A stretch of DNA of 64,000 bases from Terfezia claveryi (Eukaryota; Ascomycota; Pezizomycetes; Pezizales; Pezizaceae), in the NCBI GenBank assembly GCA_015179025.1, contig WHUX01000094.1, positions 62,001-126,000 on the forward strand, given 5' to 3'. A model generated the notes under the pieces. It was given only the letters and a program-made list of their open reading frames with translations, had not been told where the DNA came from and searched no databases. Every line of letters starts with the position of its first letter. Position 1 is the stretch's first letter. Of this stretch, positions 11,005 through 22,598 are shown piece after piece. Made by a program: the position numbers and the translations under genes.

Positions 11005-11072
11005 GCGCTTCCCTAGTCTGGTTGGCACAACACCCTACATAGGGTGTTGTGCCAACCAGACTAGCGCTTCCC
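11005..11072. mobile_element. 50-bp palindromic micro-element with 9-bp target duplication
   Basis: Positions 11014-11063 are a perfect palindrome: a 24-bp arm starting tagtctggttggcacaacac, a 2-bp centre, and the exact reverse complement. It is flanked on both sides by gcgcttccc (11005-11013 and 11064-11072), a 9-bp direct repeat that looks like a target-site duplication. A 9-bp duplication is typical of Mutator-like elements (family knowledge). It has no coding capacity. The same arm sequence recurs throughout the window. Confidence 0.8.
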
Positions 11073-11552
11073 TAGCACACCACGCACAGCAGCATAGCCA
11101 AGCCAGCATACCCAGCATACCCAGCATACCCGGCGCATTCCTTTCTTTACGCGATGCGATACCTTCCAGTAATCCTATACTTTAGTAGTCTTGAGCTTCC
11201 GGAAAGGGCTCACCTATCGCTGTACACGCTCCTGTGCTTTACATTACGCGCTCATACCGGTACGTAGACCTCGGTAGACATGTTCTCTAGGTTTAACATA
11301 CTATACACACCCCAGACTAGTACATACCTAGGCTCTAGTCGTACAAGTATGACTGCTCTATACCGCTCCGATATGAGGCATGCTATAAATTATGCGCTCT
11401 GATAACTATACCTTGGCTTGATATGCTTCCGTAGCCACACTCATCTCTTCAGGGTAATCTTCCTCCAAGTCAGGCCTGCTTACTGGGCAACCAATAGGCG
11501 CGACGCTGGCCCCAGAGAGCCGGTGGTACCTGTTGCTAAAGAACATAACTAC

Positions 11553-11601
11553 GAGGGTCTGATCGAGACTACTAAAGAACTAGTCTCGTGCCCAGACCCT
11601 C
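11553..11601. repeat. imperfect palindrome of the gagggtctgatcgagacta module
   Basis: gagggtctgatcgagacta (11553-11571) is followed after 9 bp by its diverged reverse complement (11581-11601). The same 19-mer occurs alone at 19361-19379 (inverted) and next to the tagtctggttggcac module at 21743-21761 and 33819-33837. Confidence 0.75.
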
Positions 11602-11692
11602 TGTTAAGAGGCTAAAGAACATACCTCTCAACCTCCTAATACAGAAGTTACCGAATTAGGAGATCAGCTACCAACACCATCACCTTTTGCAC

Positions 11693-11785
11693 ATCCTGCT
11701 TCTTCTTCTCCTTCTTCTCCTCCTTCTTCTCCTCCTTCTTCTCCTCCTTCTTCTCCTCCTTCTTCTCCTCCTTCTTCTCCTCTAA
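11693..11785. repeat. pyrimidine 12-mer microsatellite (ttcttctcctcc)n
   Basis: About seven copies of a 12-nt unit form a homopyrimidine strand of some 90 nt. It lies outside any gene. Confidence 0.9.
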
Positions 11786-12091
11786 CTTTTAGCTTTCTTC
11801 TAACTATCTCGCACCACCGGCATCCAAGATGTGAGTGTTACTTCATATATTTATATTCTGATCCCCAGCGACTCCAGATATTCAAACCTCATTTTGAAGC
11901 TTGATAGCCCCAATCATCTGTTCAAGCGGGTAGTGAGATTAGCTAACAGCTACGAAATAGGGACCTCAAAACGAATATCACAATCTGCCTTTCGTCTCTT
12001 GTGGGCGTGGCTGCCATCGGTGTGTGCATCTACGCATGCACCATCTGTAGGTTTTCCTTTCTCTGTAGGAGGGAGGCCTCAGCCTTGGTGA

Positions 12092-12149
12092 GGCAGGGGG
12101 TGAGGGAGGGGGGAGGGGGGAGGGGGGTGGAGGGGGGGGGGGTGGGAGC
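12092..12149. repeat. G-rich tract, possible G-quadruplex
   Basis: Many runs of four to ten Gs occur within about 55 nt, separated by one to three bases. The sequence could form quadruplexes on the plus strand. No gene context. Confidence 0.75.
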
Positions 12150-12824
12150 TATCAAGTTGTTTTGGCCGCCCCGGAAGTTATAAATTCGAAGAATGGAGGT
12201 TTCTGGCGGAGGGTTACAAGTACGCGTACGAAATTCCGGGCTCATTGTACACTGATTGTGATCGACGAGTGTCATCTAATTTGGGGATGGTAAGTATAAG
12301 GGACATTAATTTCAGATGTGTCTTGCTAATTGTAATTCCGCGAAGAGTTTTGTTCTCTAGGTTCTCCCCGGGCCAATTTCTGCCGATGATATGGAAATTA
12401 TTGAAGTTTTTGGCAAATTCCGCAGCCAGTAGACCGACCTGGAAGTACACGATGAAGACCCTATATATTAAAAAACCAAGCGGTAATAATCCGTGGGGCG
12501 AACCTAAACATGCAGGGTTCAAGCGCTCAAAAAAAATTTTTTTTTTTTAAAATACTTGTTACTCCTATGCGGCCCCATCAGGGGGCCCATGAGGAGCCAC
12601 CCAGAAACCCGGGTGGGTTCAGGGTAAGGCAAGTTAATCTACCAGACCCACGCAAGCTAAATACAAATATAAAGGAATGAGACCGACCCCATGCTGTCAT
12701 TAACGGACGAGCCGATGACCCGAGGGCCTGACTGGGCCTCCCATCCTGAGCTAATGAACGGTGAAACTCATGAAGAAGAGATGGAATCTATGCAGAGTTG
12801 GATCCTATTTTTTTTTTCTGGTTT

Positions 12825-12950
12825 CTGAATACTACTGGTTGCCGGAGGAAGCTCATGTTAGAATACTTCGAAGATCCAGCCACAGCGAAGTTTCAAATCT
12901 CGGAAGGATGCATGCGTTGTGATGTTTGTGAGCGGGATAGGATTATCGAA
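12825..12950 (+). pseudogene. RecQ-family helicase zinc-binding relic
   Basis: The frame at 12798-13022 includes TGCRRKLMLEYFEDP then SEGCMRCDVCERD. This matches the four-Cys zinc-binding segment after the helicase core in RecQ-type helicases (pattern C-R-R-x-x-x-x-x-Y-F ... C-x-x-C-x-x-C). The helicase motifs themselves are not present, and the upstream EEEMESMQSWIL-like stretch is in another frame after a T-run. Fungal genomes carry many RecQ copies in subtelomeric or mobile contexts. That origin here is inference. Confidence 0.5.
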
Positions 12951-15055
12951 ACTACGTACCGTATTATCTCGAGTTATTCACTAGCGACGGTGGCACCAAT
13001 GTATCATCTAAACCTGTTGTAGCACAGATGAGCACGCTTTGCATAATCACAATGTACTTAGACTAGAGCAGAGGGTATGTAGATTATTGCATGTTTATAT
13101 ATGCAGTATGTACATAGGCGTCGATGTTCTACCTATTCACAATGTGCATCCTTAGGCACACGATGATGTGTAAGAAACATCAGTACTCTACCTTATTTTC
13201 TCATGAATAACTGCGTTCTATTCGCTTGATAGGACCTATAGACCGAGAAACTCTTTCTTCTAAGGGCTTTGGCTTCGGTCCTGGTCGTAGATTTGCTTTT
13301 GCTCGTGGCGTTGCAGGTATTGCTCGCTTGGTTGTCGTGGGATATCAACATTCGATACCGATACTACGGGTACTTGCTCCATGTTTTAATGAATACTTCA
13401 ACCATTACCATAGCACAAATCGTGTAGATCTCCATACTTTTCTAGGTATCGCTTTCTGATTGCTATTGCAGGCGCCACCGACGTTAGTGAGATAATCGGT
13501 ATTGGTCTTAGTCTTGGCTCCGAAAGGAATCGTATTCCCCATTGGTAGATTGCCCTGTAGTAGAATATACATAAAATCAAATTATACATATACAGTATAT
13601 AATTTATAGACCAAACAAGAGGTGATCCTCAATTCGTACTTATGCCTAAAGATGTTAATATGGAGTACACAAGACTGTAGTATTATGACATAATACAGAT
13701 ATGATCTTGCTATGATATTCCACAGATCAATGCTATATATAGCTTTATTCTGACCTACAAACGGGCGGCATACCCTCTGTCCTTGTCGCGGGCAATTAAT
13801 ATAAGTCTTCAATTTCGTAACTGTGAATCGAACAAAACATTCTGCTACACTTCAAAAAACACCCTGTAAAGTCATTTTTGACCCCCCCTTCCACATTACA
13901 GGGAGACAGCAGACATTGAAACAGGGGAGAATTCCAGAAAAATTACCTCAAGCCCTTCAAATGATGAAGTACATGCTTGTGTAGTTAACAACTCATCACC
14001 TTCTTCTCTGATAATGAATAGAATGGAGACAAGGAAACTAAGTTTATTGCTACTGTAGAAATCTGCAATATTTCCTATGCAATAGGTATTTTATATGAGG
14101 CCTTATGGTTCAGGCTATAGAGACCATTCTTGTACTGAATATTGATGCACTATATGGAATTCAGTGAAGTTCGGAATAATCATCATTATAATATTTTTTG
14201 TCTACATCTTGTTGCACGATTCATTCTATAAGAAAAATCCCAGCTATTTCTTACTTATAGGATCCAGGTAAGGTGCAAACCAGTACTTTCTTAATTCGCA
14301 GGTACTTATTTATCCAGATTGCTAAGTATAACTATTGGTGATTTCGTTTCAGGTGTTTGCAAAAACTTCTACTCTTATTGTTATGGCCGATACTTTAAGA
14401 ATAATCTGAAATTCTCAATTTATTGACATACGAAAGTGTTAAAAGATCATGACTGTATTAACCTCTCAGCTCTAGCTGAAGAAAATTGGAATATTAGATG
14501 GAAGTTTAATCGACTGGGAAATACATGAATCTGTTGCAGTCGCTGGGAAAGCTCCAGCTAGGTATACCGTTATCAATTCTTTTTTGGGGGGTAAATCAGT
14601 ACTCGTAAACCTTTATCAATACAAGTGCATTATACACCAAATTGAGTAATTGTTTAAATTGCCCGTGAGCGGCACAGTGGGTATGCCGCCGATGTATTTA
14701 GCGGAGCCTTTCAAGTCATAGGGTACTTTGTATGGCACGGATTCTGCATGGATTTAGTTACATAAACACCTTATATAATATTTAATATTGTAAAATAATA
14801 AAAGGAATTTTTTAACGTTCTCCACTCGAGCGTTTGGCTTTTGCCATTGGCGTGAGGAGTTTTACCGGGCTAGGGACCATTGCGCGGCAGGCATGGCAGA
14901 TTAGCATGTACGTTTGAGAGCCAGGTGGTTAAAATAATAGTGTATAGCGGAGGATAATCTCCAGCGCAAAGTTTGGCTGGGGGATATATTTATATATATA
15001 ATATGGGGACATTCCACTCAGCTCCCCTACAATCTGCTATCCGATATCTCTGGTT

Positions 15056-16718
15056 CTAAGGATACCTACATCTCGCACTATTCAACTTGTCATTCAATCC
15101 CAGCGCTGAAATCTGCGAAGCTGGCATCTGCTTATTACACCCCTGGTTCAAGATCGGTCCCGAACAATCCCGACTTCCGTAAAAGTCGCAGCAGCCATTG
15201 TCTACGACATAGCTACTTACTCCGTCCGTAGCAGCGAACAAGTCGTGACAGGTTCCAATTTGGTTGCATGTGGGGTCGGTATATTCGTGACAGTCTGAGT
15301 TGAGATCATGAATGCAGACTCGCAGGCGGAAACCAGTGCCAACATTGCATGGTTTGGGTCTAGAATTTTTTTTATGGTCAGTGGCCCGTATTGCTTGCGG
15401 AAGGTCCCTGTGACACCTACTTGCACGAGCAATCGCATGAGAATATATTATCCGCAGCACAACAACTACCATGGCCGGTACTAGCATCAACCTTCCAAGC
15501 AATTCCTGCGGGACCTGGGTGCGCGGGTTATTAGTGGCTGAATATCGATCGATCAACTTCTGAAAGGATTTACTTACAGCATCCACCTTTATCAGAAGAA
15601 GGGTCAACGGTGTAGGTCTTGCCTGCTGGACAGCACCCTCCTTTGGAAGTGGCCGTATCTACCATGAAACTTGTGCCAGGGTCACAGCATCCACTCTGAT
15701 TGGACGTTCTATCAAAGCTAAAGACCTTCCCTGATGGACAGCACCCCTCAACACCCGATACAACATCAGTCATGAATTGTAAACCAGGTAGGCAGCAGCC
15801 TGGTTTATTTGTACCAATCTCTATGGAGACAACCTCATTCACAGAGCAACAGCTTGAGTAACGCTGTATTACATCTATCGTATTAGTAGAAATAATGGTG
15901 CAATACAAGGGGACAGATGCAAAAATGGCGCATGAGGGAGCATACCTTGGTACTGTCCATGATCCACCTTTTGCCACTTCCTCCCGGGCAACACCCCCCT
16001 TGACCTGCATTGGCATCAAAGGCCCAACTCTGGCCAGAGGGACAGCAGCCGCCCCGACCGGACACATTGTCATAGTTGTAGACAGTGGGAGAAACACAAC
16101 AACCTCCTTCCTGTGTGAATGTGGCGTCGGTGGAAAATGTTCCCTAAAATGATAAAAATGTCATTAGGTTTACGATTGTCAAATACCAACACTTACATTC
16201 CCTAATCAAATCCGGAGCTTTGATCCCTACCTTGTCTTTGCCACAACATCCGTCGGCCCCGGTCTTAGGGTCCTGATCGCACTCATTCAGTACCATCCTG
16301 AGCACCTTGCGAGATCGAGACTGCCCCTGCCACAGAGACTCACCTTGAATGGGCCCCAATAGCACTTCCAAACAGAAGGAGCTTCACAGCGCCCAGTAGG
16401 CTCTGGATTTTACATGGTTAACCAGACGGATCAAATTATTGGGCATCGTACTTAGATGCATTGCTATTATTGAACTATAATGACACTCACTGCCGTTGCT
16501 ATCAAAGGTCATCCGGTACTGTGACCCAGCCTCTATGATGCAATTAGTCTTTGTTCACCTTGCAGCTATAATATCATAATTTTTTTTTTTTCACAATTCG
16601 GGGTTCTCTTACTTTCCATACAAACTGCATCCCATTTTGCACGCTCTGACGGTGTAGGGTCAATAGCAAGCGCTAGCGCCATGAGGGCGAAGGTTGCAAT
16701 AATGCTTTTAGCTAACAT
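15056..16718 (-). CDS. secreted protein with tandem Cys-Cys (GGCCP) repeats
   Basis: Proposed exons (minus strand): 16613-16718, 16491-16532, 16344-16402, 16231-16281, 15946-16143, 15578-15863, 15421-15514 and 15056-15359. The total of 1140 nt encodes 379 aa with all phases consistent. It starts with a signal peptide (MLAKSIIATFALMALALA). Then comes a short Cys-containing head (CEAPSVWKCYWGPFKC) and some nine repeats of about 20-27 residues on the theme GGCCPxGxxxxxD. A final Cys-rich domain ends at CRYP. Intron positions often fall between repeats. I recognise no named family or catalytic motif. The paired cysteines suggest a disulfide-stabilised extracellular protein, so a wall, surface or host-interaction role is inference. 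It sits alone in gene-poor, repeat-rich DNA. Confidence 0.75.
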
Positions 16719-17263
16719 CTTTATGGCGTAGATAAACACTTGGGGCTGGAACGAGGCCGGAAGGACTGGCCGCTGGCAAAAACGCAGTTAAGGCAAACGA
16801 CCAGTGGAGAGATATTTATATAGATGATGGAAGGGCGTTTTAAGGTGAACCTGAGTTGTACTGCTCTATGAATTTAAATCACTTAAGACTTGAGTAGAGC
16901 ATATATATAAGACTGAGTACCTAGGCACCACGCCGGATTCATATATTGGACCTGCAGATATATGCATAACATACTGTATGTATGTACGGCAATTGTGTGA
17001 CCCGACTGGAACTCTGGTGATTTGCATTTGCTAGTGGTGCAGCGAGGCGGTTCATCTGCAGAATGTAGCTGAGAATTGAATTAACGCATCGCAAATACGG
17101 AGTACACCATGGGGAGTTGTTCCCTCTCCGCAGCTTTTTACCGCATGGGTACACTTATATACATATGTATGTACAAACCCTGCCCTCCTCGTATTTTGGC
17201 TTGCTGATCCCCTCAGGTTAAATATTATGTTGGTGAGGTGGATACGTACTACCACAGCAAGTA

Positions 17264-17967
17264 CAGTCTAACCTTGCTATACCGGACGACCAAAATCCAG
17301 CAATTTCTGTCCGGTATAGCAAGGTTCCGGTATGAAATAATACAAGGGTACGTGGGACAAGACAAAAGTTACCAAAGAAGGAAAATTCTTCAACTTCCGT
17401 ATGTTTGAACATCAAGCTCAAGATTCATCAGTCAACATGTTGCGTGCCGGAAAACAAAAGCGTCGAGCGCTCACCATATTAGAGAAGCACCAGATCTGTA
17501 AAAAGCGACAAGATCCTAAGCATGCGAAGGAGAAATTGAGTGAATTTGGAAATCATTTCTTAGACTCTGAGGTATGAAGAATGGTAAATCTATGTTGGTA
17601 GAGATCCTAATATAATCAAGGTCGAGCTGTACCAACATCTACATTGTCGGACATCTTACGTGATACATAGTAAGAAATGGCTTGAGGTTGATGTTACAGC
17701 AGTCGATTCATGGAAGTAAAAGGAGCGAACATCTCAATACCCGGTTCTGGAGCAGTGTCTACTTAAGGATTCCGTTATAGCAAGGGCAAAATATATGTAG
17801 ATAGTAGTAACTTCTCTGTATTCGCTGTCCAGTCCGGTATAAGCAAAAATCCGTTATAGCATGGGTGATTTAGGTGAAAAGTAACTAGTTTGGTGGCGGG
17901 GCTTAGGGGTATTCCGGTATAGCAAGGTTTCCGGTACAACGAGGTCCGGTATAGCAAGGTTAGACTG
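17264..17967. mobile_element. pogo-type non-autonomous DNA transposon (704 bp)
   Basis: Perfect 24-bp terminal inverted repeats begin cagtctaaccttgctatacc at 17264 and mirror at 17944-17967. The element is flanked by TA on both sides (17262-17263, 17968-17969), the target duplication of Tc1/mariner-pogo elements. Extra subterminal copies of ggtatagcaaggtt occur at both ends. The interior keeps transposase fragments but lacks the DDE region, so the element is an internally deleted derivative. Confidence 0.88.
17401..17760 (+). pseudogene. pogo transposase N-terminal (CENP-B-like) remnant
   Basis: From the ATG at 17401 the frame reads KQKRRALTILEKHQICKKRQ, typical of the psq/CENP-B N-terminal helix-turn-helix of pogo transposases, and stops at about 17577. 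Further on, KKWLEVDVTAVDSW and SQYPVLEQCLL resemble the second (HTH_CenpB) half, interrupted by stops. The catalytic DDE domain is missing. Only the DNA-binding part survives. Confidence 0.75.
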
Positions 17968-18320
17968 TACCTATCCGGGATTCTAACTGCGGTAAACAGT
18001 TATTCCTGCCCCGCGTTATATTGGGCGGGAGCGGAATGTATCTCGATCTGGAGAATTATCCCCGCAATTCGGAGGTGTCTCACAATACGATGCGCGGATC
18101 CCTTGGTATACCGGACGGCTCAAGCCAAAATTTGCCAGTTCAAGCAGGTAAATTTAATTGCTATAACGAAAATAGCAGTACTTATAGACTAGTACTCATC
18201 AAGCATTTAAATTCAAATATCCTTCTAGACTACTCATGATCTCCCCATTTCTATAAATTCAAATATTCTTCTAGACTCCCCTATTTCCATAGCCAGCTCC
18301 AATAACCTGCTACACCTTAA

Positions 18321-18665
18321 CTACATTTTCTCCTCTTTCCTAATTTCTCTTTCAATTAACCTCATGTTCTTACCCAAAGTCTCCAAAACAGTCTCCAAAG
18401 CCTGAATCATACCTGCACTATGTTCATCATGTTTTAAAAGATCCCTGACCATTCTCAGCTCCTGCTCTCCCCGTTGCTGGATATCAGTTAGTCTCTCCAT
18501 TAGTGCTATATATTCATCTCTTTTTTGGTCAATGAGGATTTCATTTAGAAGTTCTAGCTCGTATACCAGTGCAGCTAAACGGGGTATAATGGCTATATTG
18601 GGATCCTTATTATCGGACGACATAGTTTGTGCTTGCGGTGGTGCTTGCGGTGGATCTAGATTCAA
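18321..18665 (-). CDS. small predicted coiled-coil protein
   Basis: A 114-codon ORF. Translation may begin at the second Met at 18623 (MSSDNKDPN), giving 100 aa. It is highly helical, with heptad-like spacing (LAALVYELELLNEIL, then MERLTDIQQRGEQELRMVRD) and a basic-acidic tail. There is no signal peptide, Cys or recognisable domain. It lies 350 bp beyond the pogo element with no other gene nearby. The composition looks protein-like, but expression is unproven. Confidence 0.45.
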   Translation of the reverse strand: MNLDPPQAPPQAQTMSSDNKDPNIAIIPRLAALVYELELLNEILIDQKRDEYIALMERLTDIQQRGEQELRMVRDLLKHDEHSAGMIQALETVLETLGKNMRLIEREIRKEEKM

Positions 18666-19194
18666 TAGATGTAGTGTTTAGGAGGCTGGACGCGGGATGA
18701 GGACATAACTAGAAGGGTGATGCTTCAGCAACTCATATTTTCAGATGTTGAGGGTCATACAACCCACACAGGAGTCATGGGTCAAACACCTCTGGAACAT
18801 CATGACCACATAACTTAATCTGGACAAAATACTATCAAGAATAATAATAAAAAGTAAGATTGCAGGCCCAAAAATGTTCCAACAAACTAGCTAATACACC
18901 GACCATCGAAATGGCACAGCTTCGACTTCAGAGTGATCCGAAGGGCCATTCCACCGTTTAGCTGGTAGCAGGCAGTGCAAAAGTACTGAGGGAAATATGC
19001 CCACTAATAGCCAAACCTAACTACCCGTAGGGCGGAGGAACGGGGTTCACCACCAGACTTCGATTGAGAAACAGAAGGGCAGGATTGATACGTATACTGA
19101 TAGGGCATGATGGTACTGACTCATGTACGTGTGCACCTCGTATGACCGAGCAACTTCACTACCTAAGTGCCTAGAACGGCCCCCACGCTATTTG

Positions 19195-19265
19195 CTATAT
19201 CGGATATTAGCTATACCGGACAGATTGCAGCAGATTTATGCAGTCGGTATAGCAAGGTTTGAGTG
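19195..19265. repeat. solo fragment of pogo-type terminal repeat
   Basis: The sequence has gctataccggacagattgca followed by ggtatagcaaggtttgagtg. These are inverted versions of the terminal motifs of the 704-bp element at 17264, 70 bp apart and with no interior. It is a deleted relative or a footprint. Confidence 0.65.
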
Positions 19266-19360
19266 TAGTCTGCCCAAGTGCCGCTAATCTGCCTCGGTAT
19301 TTAGAAGCAGAGATGGTAGGTACTGTATAACGCCGGTTCCGTAATGAGCACAGCCATTTC

Positions 19361-19379
19361 TAGTCTCGATCAGACCCTC
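19361..19379. repeat. single gagggtctgatcgagacta module (inverted)
   Basis: tagtctcgatcagaccctc is the exact reverse complement of the module at 11553-11571. It stands alone in otherwise unique sequence. Confidence 0.7.
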
Positions 19380-21703
19380 GGAGAGCCATTTCTTATTATC
19401 AGATCGTCGTTTTAGGCTGACATTCCCACATGTGGAGAATGCGTTCTCATTTTGGCTGCAACTCCGCATCTCCATTTTCTACAGCCCCGGCTTTTACTCT
19501 ATACCTAATAGCATCCTCTGCACATAATAATATACCGAGAACTTACCCTCCCGATTGAATTCTCGGCTATCTATGGCTAGAATAGCATACCTCTCTAATA
19601 GCATGCATGCTGTGTAACCGCCCCAAAACCCACTACCTATATCACGCCTTCACCGCAATTTATGGTCACTGTGGTATTACCAGGAACCAACATTGGTCTC
19701 CAGCAATAAGTATATAATGTGTATTGTCGACAGTACCTATTTTCATAATGTTGTAACACCTTATGCATATTCCAAAAAAAAAGTCTTGATCAAATATTCA
19801 CCGTTAAGAACAGTCAGCCAATTACGGTGACCCTGACAACAGCACTCAATTACGATAGCTCAAGGCCTCTAAGCACAAGGATATCTCTCTATTGGTATTC
19901 CGGAGAGACTGATTTCCCCGATCCTTAGCAAATTTGTGTTTTTCAAACATCAAAGGAATGGCAGGGTAAGGCTTGCATTCAGCTGAGTTTCTTCGAGAAT
20001 CTTCACCCCAAAAAGAGTTCAGTCCTGTGGCTTGCCGAGACCCAGGCAAGCATGTTTTGACATCACATGAGATCTACTTGTAAGTTATACTGATCACAAG
20101 GTTCCATTGTAGTTTCTGTCATACGAAGGGGGCGGTCGTCTCGGTTACACAGGGAAGTCATGGAAGGTGAAGTATCTATATTTTGGTTCAACCAGGCTTT
20201 ACCTCTCGACTGGTGATATGTTGTGATAATAACCAATACTAAGGTTTAGTTAATCAGAATCGGAATTATCGTGAGATGACTATGGAAGGTATACCGAGCC
20301 ACTATACATATACGCCTCGCTTGAGTATTGATCACGATTGTATCGATGAGAATACATGGCACTTCCTGTCTTCTGGTCACTAGGATCGCCATATATATGT
20401 AACATATATACTTATACTGAAGGTAGTTTGGCTCCAAACGATGTTAGGCGAGGTTGTATGTGAGCTACAAATGTATAAAAATACACTGAGGTCGCAAGGA
20501 AGGAGATTTAGTTCCAATGGAGGCTACATTGGGCCGTCAATGGCTTTTCTTGGGAATGGAAGCGAAGACTACACCCACCGCGGCCGCGGTGTATCTAATT
20601 GCGAGGTTTGATGCACAATGCAGGGCTTCAAGGTATTACGGCGCAAACAAGACAATTCGCAAACTCGAGGCATCTCATAATTCCTCCCAATCTTTATAAC
20701 ATGGGTTTTTACAGTATCAGCTCCTTTTTTGGCATGTGCAACTGCTGGCCCTTCTCGAGGCCCTTCTCGAAGGTATGCTCCCTGCTCTAGGAATTTCATT
20801 TATGGCGATACTGACCAACACCTTGGGATTCCTATACCTATAAGGGGCATTCACCGGACATACATGATGTTGCCATAAAAACTTGCATGGTCATAATAGT
20901 CAACTGAATATTACCACCGCAAAATAGCATATAATACCCTAATCCATTGATATGGGATAGAAATCATCTTTCATAATTATAATTTAAGGTAATCGCTTAA
21001 TTATTGGAGTTCCAATAGATTCTGTTGTAGAGGCGCTTTTTGGCGATCTTTGGTGTGAGATTGCTAGGTAATGACACAAGGCTATAGTCCTCAGAGAATT
21101 GTTACTGGCTTCAAGAATTTCTTTGATTCAGGGTAATGTATCCGAGTTTCGCCAGCCTGTGGCCACATCAGCCTAGGAAAATTTTTCTCGTCCGCTACCT
21201 CGGTGGACTTGCTCGATTCCTCGTGGGATACCGTAGTTACTCAGCATCTGAAAACGAGCGCACAATAGAAAATAGGATATGTGCAATGATCAGACGCAGG
21301 TGCCGTACATGTCCATGGCGAGTTATATCGTATAGAATGTTTTTCTTTTTTTTGAATACGGGTCGGCCTCTGCGCGGCATTTGTCGTGGTTGTTGTTGAT
21401 GCACTTGTACTATTGCGTTGGGGGGTTGGCTCGGTTTGGCTCGGGGGCAAAATCTTGGGTGCAGGTAGTTCCTCTCTATTCCTGTAAGGATGGAGATTGC
21501 CGTGAGGAACATTACATTCCCTGCAGTACAGCATACTCTCTATATGACAATATCGTCTGGCAGGAGGGTAGAATTCAGATATTGAATGTGAGGGTAACTG
21601 CTAGTCTAGTTTCTGAGCATATTTGTTGCAAGATAGGAAGAACTAGCTACATAAAGGAATCACGGGACCAGAAACGTTCTCTGCAGGAACAGTAATCTGC
21701 CAC

Positions 21704-21952
21704 AGGAGGGTGTCGTGCCAACCTGACTAGTAATCCTCCTATGAGGGTCTGATCGAGACTACAAATAATCTGTTAGTCTGGTTGGCACAACACCCTCGTA
21801 GAGCAATAATCTGTGTTTGTTTAACCTGTCTATTTTGTCCTCAGGCTAATTGAAGTTTTTGATAAACCTTCCTATTTCGGCTAGCTGATTTACCGACTAC
21901 CCAATTAGGAACTCTCACTTTTAGCTGGGGGGGCTTGTGCCAACTAGACTAG
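21704..21952. repeat. cluster of palindromic micro-element copies
   Basis: There are three pieces. One is a diverged end at 21706-21730 (gtgtcgtgccaacctgacta). The second is a composite copy at 21743-21803, with gagggtctgatcgagacta at one end and tagtctggttggcacaacac plus cctcgtag at the other. The third is a diverged end at 21928-21952 (cttgtgccaactagacta). Confidence 0.75.
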
Positions 21953-22186
21953 AATATATTAGGAAACAAGCCTCCATAAAAACTCTATCGGATATATTCT
22001 TAATATAGCCAGACTAGATTATATAGAAACTCAGATGTAAGAAGTAACCTTGGAACCCCTGCTATGTATTGTCAGATAAGGTAGTCTGTGTGGTCTAGAA
22101 CTCTTAGTTATAAAAATGGATGTCCCTTGTTACAAATCTTTCCAAAATAGTTTGGAAAACATTGCCTCGTTCCCAGTCTGCGCACA

Positions 22187-22230
22187 CGCGGGGGGGGGGG
22201 GGGGCTGTGTGAGTGAGAGAGAGAGAGAGC
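22187..22230. repeat. poly-G and (GA)n simple repeat
   Basis: A run of 14 Gs is followed by ctgtgtgagtgagagagagagaga-type dinucleotides. No gene overlaps it convincingly. Confidence 0.9.
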
Positions 22231-22598
22231 TTTGAACTTGGGGATGTAAATAACTGTTTTTCCGCGGATGGCGGGGTCTTGACTTGTTGGTGTTTCTCCC
22301 TCGTATTTGGTGTATAGGCTAGGCTGCATTCGCAATCGTTGGTGAGCTGTTTTTCTCTGGGTATCAGTGGCAAACAGGAGATGAGATTGAGAAATGGGAA
22401 TGGCTGCTTGGGTGCACAAGTAGAACTTTGTGACTGTATAGTCATATGTATAGCAAAAGAATGATTCTTATCCAAATAGGTATTTCTAGGGCATCTATGA
22501 ATATTGTGCCAACCCGCCTATAAATAAACATAACCAAGGGAACCAAGGACTCCCGGGTCTCTCTCACCCATCAACCTCCATCTTCTCTCCTTCCACCA

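Larger units (their letters stand above)
11073..15055. other. gene-poor stretch
   Basis: Apart from the repeats and the RecQ relic listed separately, I see no credible gene here. The stretch is AT-rich from about 13 to 15 kb. The ORFs present are short, have no recognisable motifs and no splice-supported continuation. Confidence 0.6.
18666..22598. other. gene-poor stretch with repeat fragments
   Basis: I see no supportable gene. The stretch contains a solo pogo-type end, micro-element modules and a G/GA-rich tract, listed separately. The short ORFs have no recognisable features. Confidence 0.6.

Noticed and set aside
12001..12275. ORFs on both strands across the G-rich tract
   Set aside because: Low-complexity Gly/Pro strings produced by the G run.
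13226..13459. ORF with Gly/Phe-rich segment (KGFGFGPGRRFAFARG)
   Set aside because: Short, isolated and without a recognisable domain. The apparent motif is compositional.
21241..21534. Overlapping 91-97 codon minus-strand ORFs
   Set aside because: Two frames of the same low-complexity stretch, no motif and no start context or splice support.
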